Positions 35,966-48,521 of a DNA stretch of 64,000 nt are shown piece by piece. The DNA is from Paramecium tetraurelia. Taxonomy: Eukaryota > Ciliophora > Oligohymenophorea > Peniculida > Parameciidae. Where the stretch lies: positions 1 through 64,000 of the forward strand of contig NW_001799648.1 of assembly GCF_000165425.1 (NCBI RefSeq). The letters are read 5' to 3'. A program made the position numbers and the translations under genes. The notes under the pieces were generated by a model. That model was given only the letters and a program-made list of their open reading frames with translations. It did not search any database and had not been told where the DNA came from. The number at the start of each line of letters is the position of its first letter. Positions within the stretch are counted from its first letter, which is position 1.

Positions 35966-37624
35966 TCAGTTAATAAAAAATAATTCAAATTCCTTATAAT
36001 TAATCTCCTTATTAAGTTTTCCCAATCGTTTATACAACAATTTAATATCGTCTTTAACATTATAAAGTTCAAAAAAACGTTGAAGCTAATTTTATACTAA
36101 ATTTTACATCTTATCGATTGAAGGTGCCCTTTTTGAAAGGATCAAGTTTGTTAAATATTTAAAAAAGATTTTACTCATTCAAGAATTATTTTTTTTTTAG
36201 CCTAATTACTATTTCATTTTCATTCCATTAATTAAACAACAACTGAATGAATCCAATCGTTGTTTTAGAGAATAATTATGAGAGTGAATAAGAGAGAAGA
36301 CTGTTTTTAGCTGGTTTCTTACAAATGTAGGTTGAGCTCATATTTGAAGGAGAGATAAATTCAGAGACATCTGAATATCTAATAAATCCATCTTAATCTT
36401 TATCTAAGAAATTAAATAACTCAATCACGTCTAAGTTTTAGAGTTATAATAATTCCAAAAAATAAGCAAATTCATGTTGATTTACTTTGCCTTTGTTTTT
36501 CAAATCCATAAAATGAAAGAAATCCATAGAATTGAAGTCTTTTTATTACTATAACTTCAACTTTATTTCTTCTAAATACATTTCCAATTTCAAGACTTCC
36601 AACCCTAAATCAATAAATCTTTATTCATCATTTAAGAAATTCTCCGTTAATTTTGTTGTTTATAGACTCTCTGTAATGGACGAGGCTCTTCTATTAGACT
36701 AAAATTTCTTTTTGTTGCTAGCTGAAAGGTTTCTGGATTAAACAATTTGACCAGCTTTATTGCTACTACCTAATTCATCAATAAAGATGTTCGAACTCTT
36801 AGGTTAGGAGATAACGGTCTATTTAGGAGTTTATAGAGCATTATTGGAATTAGGCTGCTATTCTGCTTTTTGTAGAGGTTCTAACATTCGACGGAAGTCA
36901 TTCAAAGTAATCTATCCTGTTCTTTATTTATCTACTCGATAAAAAAATGCTATCTATGAATATATTATTGTGATGTACTAATTCTTCTTCGTATAACAAT
37001 AATCCATTTCTTCTAAAAAATCGATCAAAATCCTTAAAATTAAGGATATTGTTATTTAGTGAATCCATACTCTAAAACATTTAATCTGGATTGTAGTAAT
37101 TACCAAGTCTGGTTTTCAATCTCTCTAGGTTTATTGCTTCATTATATTCTCTAAGATTAATGCTGCAATTACAAATTGAATAATTAAGCTAATGTGTAAT
37201 CGATCGATTTTTCTAATACTGCTTTTGTTGGCTGTTTCATAGCTGTGATCTCTCTCAATTCGCCATCAGTTTTTGGTAATATTATGTTTAGAAAGCTGAA
37301 AAATTAGGAACTATGAATCATACCCTTGATAATTAAGAAACTCCTTCAAAAATGTTTTATTAAACAATGTATTGAGCTCCTATACGAAAAAATCATTTTC
37401 TTTCAAAAGTTGTACTACTTATTCAGGCTTAATCTAATTTGTATTCATTGAATCTAATCTAGGCTTTGCAATATGAATTACCTTTTGAAACAAGCGTATG
37501 GATTAAAACTAGTTTTTCTGCATAATTATATTCTTATTTGTTCTGCTCTCCTCTCAGTTAGGCTTATTTGATTAATGATCTCACATAATAGTTATTGTGC
37601 ATCTTTTGAAATGCTATAGGCCAT
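35966..37624 (-). CDS. EF-hand-related protein
   Basis: About 540 residues. The N-terminus MAYSISKDAQQLLCEIINQI and the following helix-loop pattern CFKRLDSMNTNQIKPEQVVQ, then LLKEND, fit a degenerate EF-hand: the loop D-S-M-N-T-N-Q-I has the geometry but lacks some oxygen ligands. A 23 nt intron lies inside it. Further helical segments suggest additional EF-hand-like motifs in the first 250 residues. A low-complexity linker with serine and asparagine and a C-terminal helix follow, ending LNKEINYKEFELFFIN. Proteins of this plan are abundant in Paramecium. Calcium binding cannot be claimed from the visible loops. Confidence 0.6.
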
Positions 37625-37677
37625 CTTACTGTTAAATATAATTATAATTTAATAATTTTGAATAATAATATAACAAG

Positions 37678-38592
37678 ATGATTATGATTCATTTATTTAC
37701 GAGAATGTTTATATTAATCTTGGGAGAGAGGGTCTAAATTTAATATTCTTTAATATCATTAATCTTTTGAAATCAGTGAGGGAGTAAATAATTTATTAAG
37801 CTTTGAGAATATAGTAGACAGTGATTAAATTGAAAAATAAAATAAATATTATAATGAGATTAAATAAGATGATAAATTTTTATTTAAGAAAATACAGATT
37901 TTAAATAGCATAAGAATTTTTTAAAAAATATTGTGCCATTGTTTTTTTCAAGTTATACAATATGGATATTTTACTAATATTAAGGAAATGATGAAAAATT
38001 AAGGTTTGATAAGAGACTTTGAACAGATTTTAATTGAAAATTCTCCTCATCTAATAATAAAATCTGATTTGCAAATTCAATCAAATAAAAATATAAAATT
38101 TACCAACATGGATGACTCTAAAAAATAATATAGCAAAATCAAAAACGACTTAAGAGAATAAATTATACACAAGATCCTTAAGGAAAAAAAACCCATAATG
38201 GATGTAATCTAACATTATTATTTAGGTGGCCTAAGAGCATAATCTCTTACAATCCACTTGCAAATCTATCATAAACACGTATATGAGAGAAGGTAGGGTG
38301 GGAAAAAAAGAGAGCAGAGTCAGAAAACTAAAAAAAGTGATGAGGACTTACGAAGTTATACTAAATCCATTATATCCTCAAATGTCTACAATTGTTCAAT
38401 CCTAAAAAATTGAAAATTGCGTAGAAAAATCAAAGAAAGGGTTAAAAGAGGAAAGTAATTAAAATGAAAAATTCAGTGAAGAATAAGAGCTCAACAATTT
38501 CTCCATAGTTTAATAATGGTGCGATCAGATTCAACAATAACTAATTTTACTATCTCATTCGAATTAGTTCTTTTAGAACACCGCGAACTTGA
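37678..38592 (+). CDS. Hypothetical basic protein
   Basis: The main exon (about 37780-38360) reads EISEGVNNLLSFENIVDSDQ, IRIFQKILCHCFFQVIQYGY, YLGGLRAQSLTIHLQIYHKH and a Lys/Arg-rich stretch (YERRQGGKKREQSQKTKKSD). A further exon ends NNNQFYYLIRISSFRTPRT. The start is uncertain: ATG 37678 needs a 45-base intron that does not join cleanly, and the join near 38380-38420 is also tentative. No family is recognised. It is divergent from the EF-hand-like gene, with 53 bp between start codons. Confidence 0.45.
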
Positions 38593-38687
38593 TACAGAAA
38601 TGATAGAGGAAAATAAAATTTAAATATATCATTCGACAATTATAATATATATAATATTCAATAATATATTTTATGTAAAAATGAATT

Positions 38688-41600
38688 TCATTTAAGCTTG
38701 TGTCGTTTTGTAAACTCATCGATTTGTTCTTCAAATGTAATATCTGATTTAGAGATATCCTTCAAGATAGGTTCATTGATTTAAGCATTTTTGCTAAGTC
38801 TGAGTTTTTAATTTAAGTTATGTAGCACTGTAGATAAATCTTTTTGCTGTTATCGATGTTATCCGTGCCAAGTCAAATCACTCGATATCAATGATGACCC
38901 AATAGACTTAATTTATCTATTGGTGCTGATTTGAATGGGTCTCAAACTACTCTATGATGCAAAAGTATCAATAGTATTTTGATCGTTATTAAATAAGTTC
39001 TTTTCAACAGCATATTGGTAAAAGTCAGATACAGATTTCTTTTTAGTGATAGATTTATGATGTCGATTGGTTATTGGAAGAGATAAGTTTTACTTATTAT
39101 TGTTGACTTCCTTGTTTGTGTGTTAGGAATAATCCTATCTTTCTGTATTTTCTAGTCTTTAATTTAGATTAGTAAGATATTAATTATTTTAAAAGAATTT
39201 AGTATTTAATAAAGATTTGTCTCTAAATTCAGGATCTAAAAAGTTTAAATTGCTAGCCCTATCAATAGCTTTTTATCTTTCCCTCTCTTTCTATTTGAGC
39301 ATAAAGTCTAATTTTGGATCTTTTGAATCCTCTCTAAACATATTCTAAACTTCCAATAATCTTCTTTGAGCCTCAAGTTATTTAAGAGTGGGACCTTGTA
39401 TTTCAGCTTAGTAGAGATGTCTAATTTTAGTAAACTTGAGATCTCTAGGACTGAATTCGTCTCTCATGACAGTAGCCTTATATTACTTTGGCGATTTTAA
39501 TTGAATTTTGCCAGTGACTGCCAGAGATTCAACTAGACTGTATTATTCAGCTTCCTTCTCTGATTTGGATTACTTTCTCAAAATATCAATGACTTTGAAA
39601 CCATATATGATTCTTTTCCTCAATTCTCCTTGTTTTGAATATTATATGTTCCATTTGATTGGCAAAGGATGATTAATATTATACAAAGCAATGAGACTTC
39701 CAATTAGATCGAAGATTGATATTTATCCATCACTAGTAGAAATCAGAATGTATCTATTATCTAATTCTAAGAAACTAATAGAAATGATCTGTTTTTTGGA
39801 AACCTTAAACATGTGTAAGTTTTTGATGCTTGTAAAATTTTGAGGTATGACGATCTTTTAGGTTTCGCCTAAAGATAGTTATTCTCTGGCCTTCCTGAGA
39901 GGATTGTAATTGATTCTCTCATGGATTGGTTCTGTTGTTTCTAGGTTATCCAAATTCAAAGAAATTCTAATAACATTGCTTTCTGAAGTTGCAAGTAATA
40001 ACTCCAGTTCTTTTAAATTAAATAGCATCTTGGTAACAAATTCTTATTCAGTCTCTTCAGTGATATAATTGTTTGACCCAACATCGTAGAGATCAAATAT
40101 TTCTGATTCAACTTAAATGTGCTCTTTGATGTTGAACTTAACAAATATTACTTTCCCTTATATTGTGGAGACTGCTAATAATGGATAATTAGCTATGATA
40201 ATTATGTTAGTGATTTCAGCATCAAATTCAAGGACTCCCAGACATTTGACAAATTCATAATCGATATAAAATAGTTTAGAGCCCTATGATAATAAAATGA
40301 GAGAATGATGAACTGATAATTCTAATTGGGAAGCTTCGAAGTGAGTAATTTCTCTAAGGATTTCCCCAGTCATTTTTTGAATTAAAATACTATCTTAACA
40401 AGCTGTAATAACTAATTTATTTAAAATATCTAACTTTAGGACATTAATATCTGAATGTCCTTTTAATGAAGAGATGTACTCACCATTATGATGGTAGATT
40501 TTAGCATTACCTTTTGAATCAGCCAATATGAATTTATTAAAATAATTAAGAGGCCTAAATTAAGTAATATCATCCTCAGATTCTGACAATAATCCATTTA
40601 AAATTGTTTTAATTTTTCCAGTATAAATATCAAGGAATATAATTTATTTTTTGGTGGCAACAATTAACTCATCTCTTTATTGATCAAATTCCACTTTAAC
40701 AGCATAATTTTCAATTTCCTCATTATGTCTGATATCCAATTTAAGAATATTAACCCTTGACCCAAGAAAACATAACATATTAATATCTGACATATCCAAA
40801 ATTTTAGTAATTTGAGTTTTCTTTCCAAAATTAAGAGATTATAGACATGAAAAAGTTCTAATATCCCACAGCCTTAAGGATCCGCTGTCATCACCTGAAA
40901 CCAATACAGGTAACTTACCAACCATGAGAATAGATGTTAACATAGAAGTGTGTCCTGTCATTTTACCAATCTGAGTTACATCGTGATATTTAGGATTGAT
41001 GTCATAAACATTTATGTATGTTGAATATCCACATGTAATGAATACTTAATAGTAGTAAGAATAGACTAAACTATGAATACCCCCATTGTCCTTGAGTGAT
41101 AATGTGATTTTGATTTCTCCATTCTGGATATCCCATAAGGCCACTTATTTATCTAAGGAGGCAGTTGCAATCATTTTCATATGGACAACTTCAACACATT
41201 CAATAATATTTCCTTAGATGCATTTATTCTAAAAGATTAGACTAGCCGACTCATTTAATAGATCCCAAAAGTATAATCTAAAAGTGCTATCTGTGGTAAT
41301 CCATTGATTCTGGTTCTCTAAAAACCAAATATTTGTTTGATATTCTTATGAGGCCAAAACAGTAGAGAATATTCTATATTTTTTGAAGTCACCCTCATAC
41401 ATACAGATGGAATGTGATTTTAGAGTCAAACCAATCTAATTATATAATATTTAAGAATACTCTCTGTTATCTATCAGACCAAGCAAAACTCAAAATGATG
41501 GTTTCTTTGTCTTCATGTTATGATATCTTAACCATTTGTTTCAATGAACCATCCACATGATAGATATTAATCTTTGAATCCAAACTATCAAGTGTTATAA

Positions 41601-42125
41601 TTTGTTTGTTGCAATATACTCCTGTATGAACAATACCATTATGATGTCTGATTGAGTCATTTTACAATGAATTTGGAACTATATGAAATATCTCATTATC
41701 ATTGCTACCGATAATTTTGGCTGATTCCTAGAATTGTCAAATTTATAACTTACCACATCTATTTCTCTGATCCTTGTTTTGTTCAAGTTGAATTTCTTCG
41801 GATCCGATATCAAACGTTATGGCACCATAGTATTTTCACTTGTATCTACTTAACAGACGTAACTTGTAACATCTTACAAGCTGAGTTCATTCTATTAACT
41901 TATTGCTACAACGTCTTTATATAATTCAATCAATCCCATCACTAAATATAGAAGTTCACTCTATTTATGATGCACTATCGGAATCATCAATTTTATGAAC
42001 TCCACCATATTTAATCGTTTTGCAGGCCATTGTCTTTCCATCACCAATAATTCATCTCTCTCAATCAATTCCAGTATCTGAGACTTCTTCGATAACTTGA
42101 AGTCTGTGTTCTCAAAATCCAACAT
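38688..42125 (-). CDS. Large WD40-repeat protein
   Basis: Up to about 1,140 residues. After an N-terminal helical region of about 140 residues (MLDFENTDFKLSKKSQILEL; DELLVMERQWPAKRL) comes a long run of WD40 repeats; clear blade ends include KMIATASLDKQVALWDIQNG and GDDSGSLRLWDIRTFSC. Two propellers or more would fit the length. A helical, Arg/Lys-rich tail ends FEEQIDEFTKRHKLK. An EF-hand-like N-terminus followed by double propellers is the layout of WDR49/WDR64-type proteins, which are linked to cilia; that match is an inference from architecture only. WD40 arrays serve as protein-binding platforms. Gene end is 96 bp from the convergent hypothetical gene. Confidence 0.82.
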
Positions 42126-42175
42126 ACTTACAAGTACTTATTCGATTATCTAGTTTACAGACATTCAATCAAATA

Positions 42176-42210
42176 TTTATATATATATATAATAATATAT
42201 CAACATAATA
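42176..42210. repeat. Short (TA)n-rich tract
   Basis: A run of alternating T and A lies between the start of the WD40 gene and the 3' end of the NudC-like gene. It is low-complexity spacer, probably part of the WD40 gene's upstream region. Confidence 0.6.
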
Positions 42211-42226
42211 TAATATCTATAATATC

Positions 42227-43057
42227 TCAGAACTATATTTAACCATTGCTAGGATTTAATTTACTCGGATCAAAAGGATAACCCTTGAATGGACTACCCT
42301 CAGCATCCCAAGCTTCCTTTAAAACTGCTAATTGTCACTTCTCCTCTGTCGTTGGCTATCCTTACTATTTCCTTTGTTGATCATACATATTTCTAATTGC
42401 TCTTTGAGTCTCAGGACTAAAAACTTCCAATGGTTTTGTGTTCTCAATTTTCGTTGCATCAATTTCTTAATCTCCTTGAATAACAGTCTTCCAAATATTC
42501 TAAGGTAATCGTCAATAGATTTTCCTCTATCGACAATACAGACTCGTCACTTTTTACTTTATCATACAAATTTCCATCAATACCTACTTTATCATTAACT
42601 TTCACTGATAATGTGTTCGTTGTAATAAGCACCTTGACCTAATAAATACTCTTAACTATATAATACATTCTTCTTGTTCGATCCTTCTGGAACTTTCATT
42701 GTCACCACAACATCATTTCCAAATTAGTTTCAACAATATTTTTCTGTTTCTCCTCCATTAACAGTATTGATGTATGGATCTATTTTTTGCTTGTGAGAAA
42801 GACTTTCGTACTTTTATGGATTCTTCTTTTATTTTATCTTCACATCCTATTAAACCTAACCCTCGTTCCATTAAACATATATCATTTACTATTGTTAACT
42901 CTAAGCTTCTTTTTGTTATACTTCTTATTCCTTTTGTTTCTCTTATAATTCCTTCTACTTTTTTAGTATAAACTAGTTTCTCTTTATATTCTTAAGCAGA
43001 CTTCTTTTTATGCACTTTATAATTTTCATCCTAATATTTTTTAAATTTATTAGCCAT
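42227..43057 (-). pseudogene. NudC-like gene, probably broken
   Basis: The minus strand encodes a recognisable NudC (CS-domain) protein: DPYINTVNGGETEKY, NQFGNDVVVTMKVPEGSNKK, VKVLITTNTLSVKVNDKV, GIDGNLYDKVKSDESVLSIE, then the diagnostic tail PETQRAIRNMYDQQRKQQGQ. NudC is a dynein- and HSP90-associated co-chaperone. A 28 nt intron (GTATTATATAG...) is correctly placed. But TGA replaces the CS-domain tryptophan at 42730-42732, a second TGA interrupts the tail at 42335-42337, and one-base frame changes occur before DPYINTV at a run of A and after LLTITLE. Coding-like sequence continues past every break. It is either a decaying paralogue or a locus with assembly errors; the two TGA changes favour decay. 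Confidence 0.65.
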
Positions 43058-43486
43058 TTTTAAGGCAACTCCGAGGTAAATCCCATTATATCTCCAGGAT
43101 CACCTTAAAATGATAATCATAATAGTAATCGGTTCAAAACTGAATAATGAAATTAGCAGTCCTTCAATTCCTCATGTTTCTTTTGCTATTAAAGAGAAAT
43201 GTTCATTAAATCTATCAAACATTGCAAATCAGAATTTATTTATTATTCAAATTTTCTCATAATATTTTATATATATTATGTGATTGAGTTCTGAAGATTT
43301 GTCAAACATCATAATTGTCATATTCACCAACACACCAACACTATAGAATAATCAAGATTTCTTTTGATTTCAATTGAAATACCTAAAATAATTTCATATT
43401 TTGTTTCTTAGTTTTCATTTATTTTTCTATTTTTTTAATAAAGTACTGTGTTTCATCCTAATCAAAATAAAATTTAAATAATTGAA
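43058..43486. other. Divergent promoter region
   Basis: AT-rich spacer of 0.43 kb between the NudC-like gene and the Tul1-like gene. No gene or defined motif seen. Confidence 0.4.
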
Positions 43487-45338
43487 ATGATCATTCATTT
43501 GTTCAATCCAATGGATTTAGTTGTATTCCAGATGCACGGGTTACTGTTTATGAGATTCTTTCGAAATATCGAACTATGAAGCCATAAGCTATAATCAAGG
43601 GTATTTAAGAATTATACTAATCATAATTGTGTTTGGAAGAATAAAAAATAAATTATAAAAATATTTAATTAGATAATGTTTTACATATTCTATATGATGA
43701 TATAATAGATGGCTGCTATGGACTATAACATCTCTAAAATTACTCCGTTATTGTTGATATATAGATATCATGGGGAGTGGGAATCATTAACAAATAATGT
43801 TTAAAATTACCTTTCTATAATAGCCATTTAATATTTAGAATAGACAAAAGGGGAAACATTTATATAATTTAATCCTCAACAAGATTTGACACAGAACGAG
43901 CTGTCCCTTGCTAAAATAGGTTCCTTTAATATCATTTTTCTTGATCCTATTTACTTTGATGAAAAATTAGTTGTAGGCTTATCCAATATCACTGATATGA
44001 ATGAGACGACCTTGTAATGACTTATAATAATATTTAGGTCGTGGCATGGGAAAACAGATTTTGTATACTATAAATATTATAAAGAAAAAGGAGGATACCC
44101 CAATGTCTCATGCGAAATCGAATACGACATATAATTAAACTATAACGAAGGTATGATAGCGTTTAAATTTAACACTAGACGAAGTAGATTCCAAGAAAAT
44201 CGATATTACCATCTAATTAAGAAATGAAGTCAGCGATAATAAAGAATGCAACATCCAATTGATTTCTCAATACCAGCTTTACTAATCAAACCACTATAAA
44301 TAAATATTGTTTTACAGTGTGATGCTAAATATACTATGTGCAATACAATACTTTTGCGTAACTAAAATAATAGATAGTGTTGTAAGGGATGACGAGAATT
44401 CAATAGTCTAAAGAGTAACCATAATTATATTATTAAGATCTCTATTTTCTGCGTGGGCTTCGTGACGATTTATGATACATTCCTAGCAATTAAAAACTTG
44501 AGCTTTGCTTTTGGGGAAGCTGTAAAATTATCCACATATCACAATAGTATTTCCCATACTTCATTTTTCCTTCCTTTTTCTTCTTTATGCTTACTATGAA
44601 TTGTGATCTCAAGCTATTATGGATCATTTGCAGAATACGATTCTAAGATTAATTCTTGGATTAGTAAAGTTAAAGACAATTTCTAACGAAATTCTTCATT
44701 ATTTATTGTATGAAATTGATTTATTAATTTTAATTAGATGTTTCAGTCCTAACATTGTTTTTGTTGTTGCAAGAATATGAATTGTATAACTCATTCTTAC
44801 TGGTAATTGGATTCTTCATGACTCCTCAAATAATCCATAACATTAGATAAGGAATTAATCCAAAATTCATACCAGAGTATATTTTTGGATTTTTATCTAT
44901 AAATATTGCTGTTCCTGTATATTAATTTAATAATTTAAGTTATACTTCAGAGGATATCCCAATAACTTTAGAAGATTAAAGCCATCACCTGAATTTTGTG
45001 TTTGCTTGGTTTTGATTTATTTGATCTAAATTTTGATCCTATATTTGCAATACAAAAAGGGTCCTCGCAAGATTATACCAAAGTGTTTATTACCAAAATA
45101 ATACAACTACTATTAGGATTATAAAACCTAGGAACTTGAGGATTGTGCAATATGTTTGTTACATCTAATGATTGAGCCTGATTAATAAGAATAAGATTTA
45201 GACAGAATGTTGGTTAGTAAATTGTTGATGATTACACCCTGTGGACATAAATTCCATCCTTCATGCCTAAAAAGTTGGATGGAAGTAAAATTATCTTGTC
45301 CTACTTGCAGAAATACTATTCCTCCAATGTGTGAATGA
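43487..45338 (+). CDS. Tul1/Dsc1/FLY-type membrane RING E3 ligase
   Basis: About 590 residues after several introns. The luminal N-terminal part (ITDMNETT and neighbouring beta segments) precedes a membrane region: KISIFCVGFVTIYDTFLAIK corresponds to the first TM of the Tul1/Dsc1 and plant FLY families, with further TM segments about 44,740-45,060. The juxtamembrane motif PRKIIPKCLLPKQYNYY is characteristic, and a C-terminal RING-H2 follows: CAICLLHLM, TPCGHKFHPSCLKSWMEV, KLSCPTCRNTIPP. These ligases work in Golgi or endosomal membrane protein quality control with Dsc-complex partners. The start MIIHLFNPMDL needs a 35 nt intron with a weak donor, so it is tentative. Confidence 0.8.
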
Positions 45339-45389
45339 ATTGATATACATTATTGTTTTTTCAATAATCTGAAACATTTTAAATGCCTT

Positions 45390-46492
45390 TTATTTATGAT
45401 TCATACATTTCCTACACATTACTTAGATATCAACTCATAAGTATCTTTAAATTGAAAAATTATATTAATCTTTAATAATCTCTGCAATAATTTAATTCAC
45501 TCCATAACTGTATAACCCTTTAGCTATTAAACTGTTATAAATTATTAATATTTTTATATTTGCCTATTGAATTTGATGTTATAAATTTAGGATTAGTTGA
45601 TTCTTTTGATACTTTCTTTGCAATTATTATTAGAATGTATGGATTTCTTATAATTTTATTAACTACTAGCATCAATTTCTGGGTTCGTTTGTTCCTTTTA
45701 TTAAATTTTTTATTAACCTTTTTAAGTTTTCAAATATAAAACTCTTCTTATTAAGGCAATTAAGGAGGATTATAAAAAAGTTAAATTAATTAACTTCAAA
45801 ACTCTGATTCCTATTACCATTAAGGTAAGGATAATAATGGGGTCCAAAGTTGCGAATATTTGGAATTAAATTAATTAGCTATTGGGCATTCACCTAGATG
45901 AACTTATGAAAATGTTGAAAAATGAAAAAAATTGTTTTCTATGATCAGGTGGAATCCAATATTTATGAGAAAATACATCGTATAGTTTTTTGAAGTCCTT
46001 TAGCTAGCTATGATTGATAAAAAAATTGAACAGAATATAAAGACAAAATAATATGTAGAGAAATCCTACTTAAGTTAAGTTTTTTTCAGAAAATAATAGA
46101 TTATTTTCTTAGTTTAGGAGCATTTGCAAAAATCATCTACTACAGTTTAAAATTCACAACAAGACAGAGATAAGATTCTTGTCTCAGAACGTAACAACAA
46201 AAATAGATCTAATAAAGGAAGTGACTAAAATATTAATAAGAAGTTAATATAGGGTTCTTCTTCAGGATCGTAAGATAGTGAAACAATAGATGAAATCTAT
46301 AGAATGATATTTTTCAGATTTATTTAGCCAAAAAACCTCTTATTAAAAATAATTTGGATTTTGATCACTAACCAAATGGCATTTTATATATATTTTGAAT
46401 GTATGTTTTTAATTGATCTTCATGTATATAATAGATCATTATTCTACTTCAATCCAGCCTCCTTCGATATGTCCACTCATTTGAATCAATGA
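45390..46492 (+). CDS. Membrane protein, unknown family
   Basis: Hydrophobic N-terminal segments (about 45,540-45,720) precede a soluble region beginning FKYKTLLIKAIKEDYKKVKL, then MGSKVANIWNQINQLLGIHL and DELMKMLKNEKN. After a frame change at a run of seven A (near 45940) it continues MIRWNPIFMRKYIVQFFEVL and a low-complexity Asn/Ser/Lys region ending near SQDSETIDEIYRM. I do not recognise it. The N-terminus is not defined. The last part overlaps the 3' end of the convergent secreted-repeat gene by about 55 bp, so the real stop may be earlier if an intron near 46390-46440 is used. Confidence 0.5.
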
Positions 46493-48521
46493 AAACTAAT
46501 TTATTAATAAAATAATTACATCGAAGTTTTGGATACAGGTTTGATCTGTTGTATAAGTGACCTTCTTTCCATTGTAATCGGTATTCTCATATAAAGTGAC
46601 TCTTCCTTATGGTGGAATCTTGATGGATCTAATTTGTGGAGGAATGTTGTCTGACTAGAAGTTTGGTGATTTTGAACAAAATTCAAATGAAGCTCCCTTA
46701 AAATCACATTCACTGTAGAAGATTGCACAGGCCTCCTTTGGTTCATACCATAATTTGAAGTCTCTGAAACCCCATGATTCTAATTTTGTTAATAATAGTA
46801 TTACCATCTATGGCATCTTGATCCAAAGTGGATGTATATATGATTTCAGCCTTTGGAGCTTGATGATTGAAGATTTCATCAATACTAGTGAAACCATCCC
46901 ACCAAACACCTTATCCACAGATGTTGGCACCTCCAGTTTAAAGATTCCAAGATGTCTTCCATACTTCAGTGCCATCGACCTTAACAATCATGAATTCTCC
47001 ATCCCAAGAGTCAATCTTATAGATTGTTGATTACAATCTAAGTCTCTTGTGTGGTGGAATATCAAATGTTTTGGTAGCCTTAGCACCAATACCCATAATA
47101 TCAAATCCTCCAACCATTGATTTACCATTGCATTCACTAACTGTTTTTCCTGCCTTGTTGCCTGTTAGAACCCAACCGTTGATTCCTGTGAATTTATCTT
47201 CCAAGAAAGATTGTTCCAAAAGAACAAAGTTTGGTAAGGCTTGACATTTGCCTCCAACCAAAGCCCAATTGTTGGCACATTCTATTTTGAATATATAATG
47301 ATATAATACTTTTGCAATCAGAATCCTTTGGTCCTGTACACTCAGCACAGTTATCAGCACAAGCAGCATAGAAGATGTACAAATCTCTCATACCAACAGA
47401 TTCATTTCCTACTTCATCAAGAGTTGAAGTGAATTCAAACTTAGCTTGTTCACCAGTATGATCAACATCAACTTCTGTTCTAGCGAACATTGTTTTCCAT
47501 TCAAATACTGGGCAACCACATATCTTACCAAAATAACCCTCAAACCATTAGAATCTTCTCTCCCATACTAACTTTCCATCAATTTTGATTTAAGCAGCCT
47601 CGTTGTCCCAAGAATCTAACTTAGCCCAAAGAACCTTGATCTTGAGCTTGTAATGTGGCTTGAACTTTAGAAGTTTACTGACAACTGCTCCCCTCATCAT
47701 TTTCTCAAGACCTCCAAAAATGCCGACAGCTAAATTTATAATTTAAGAATAATTACGTCCACATTATGTAGAATGAGCCAATCCACCAGTTACTTCCCAG
47801 CCATCAGCTCCTAATTTATTAGAATCTAATTCTGTCCAACTGGAAGCGAAAGATTACCAGAAATTACAGTTCTCTGACTTATCATCAACCCTAGCAAGCA
47901 GCACATCCATTTGGGCATTTTTCAACTGATAAAATAAAGTCTCTGATAGCCCATGATTCCTAAGTAAAATAATAATTGTATCTTACATTGTCGGCAGCCT
48001 CATTCAAGTTGGATGTGATGACAATGACGGCTGTTGGACCAGTGTGCTTAATGTTCAAGTTATGATTAACGACCATTTCCTTCCAGTCACCTCCTTGGCC
48101 ACACTTTTGTCCCTCCCCTTCGTTGTATTAGAACTTTCTTGACCATGCTAATTGGTCATCAACAAAGACATAAGCTTCTTTATGTCCCATGAATCAATCC
48201 TAAAATGATATAGTATGTATATCATACTTCCAAAATTAAAGTTTAATGTTTATATATGAATGAGGTGGAAGTTCAAAGGCTTTGCTTGCAACCGCCCTAG
48301 CACCGAATTTTCCAAAGCCTCCAAACATCTTAGTGCCACTGCACTCTGTTACATGAGCTGGGGCTCCAGCAACTGTCCAACCTATATTATTAATAAATTT
48401 TGTCACCATCTGCATCTGAAAAGTCATTAGCTGTGAACGATTAGGAAACTGCAACCGGTTCTCCAAACACTTAGACTGCAGTGAATGCCAATACTACTAA
48501 GACTAGAGTCTTGCAATTCAT
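46436..48521 (-). CDS. Secreted multi-repeat protein with crystallin-like end
   Basis: About 650 residues, starting with a signal peptide (MNCKTLVLVVLAFTAVQVFG). Two to three copies of a roughly 180-residue module follow: GWTVAGAPAHVTECSGTKMF, FELPPHSYINIKL, IDSWD, KCGQGGDWKEMVVN and ESWAIRDF in copy 1; GWVLTGNKAGKTVSECNGKS, FDIPPHKRLRL and SVGMRDLYIF in the later copy. A cysteine-rich C-N-x-C-T-G-P segment separates modules. The C-terminus resembles a beta/gamma-crystallin fold (RVTLYENTDYNGKKVTY). Module spacing and cysteines point to an extracellular or granule protein; trichocyst-matrix or surface roles are inference. Introns of about 24-40 nt lie at module joins, for example 46486-46509. 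Confidence 0.72.

Noticed and set aside
42227-43057. TGA decoded as tryptophan in the NudC-like gene
   Set aside because: TGA ends the other genes in the window at sensible positions, and this locus also has frame changes, so decay or assembly error is simpler.
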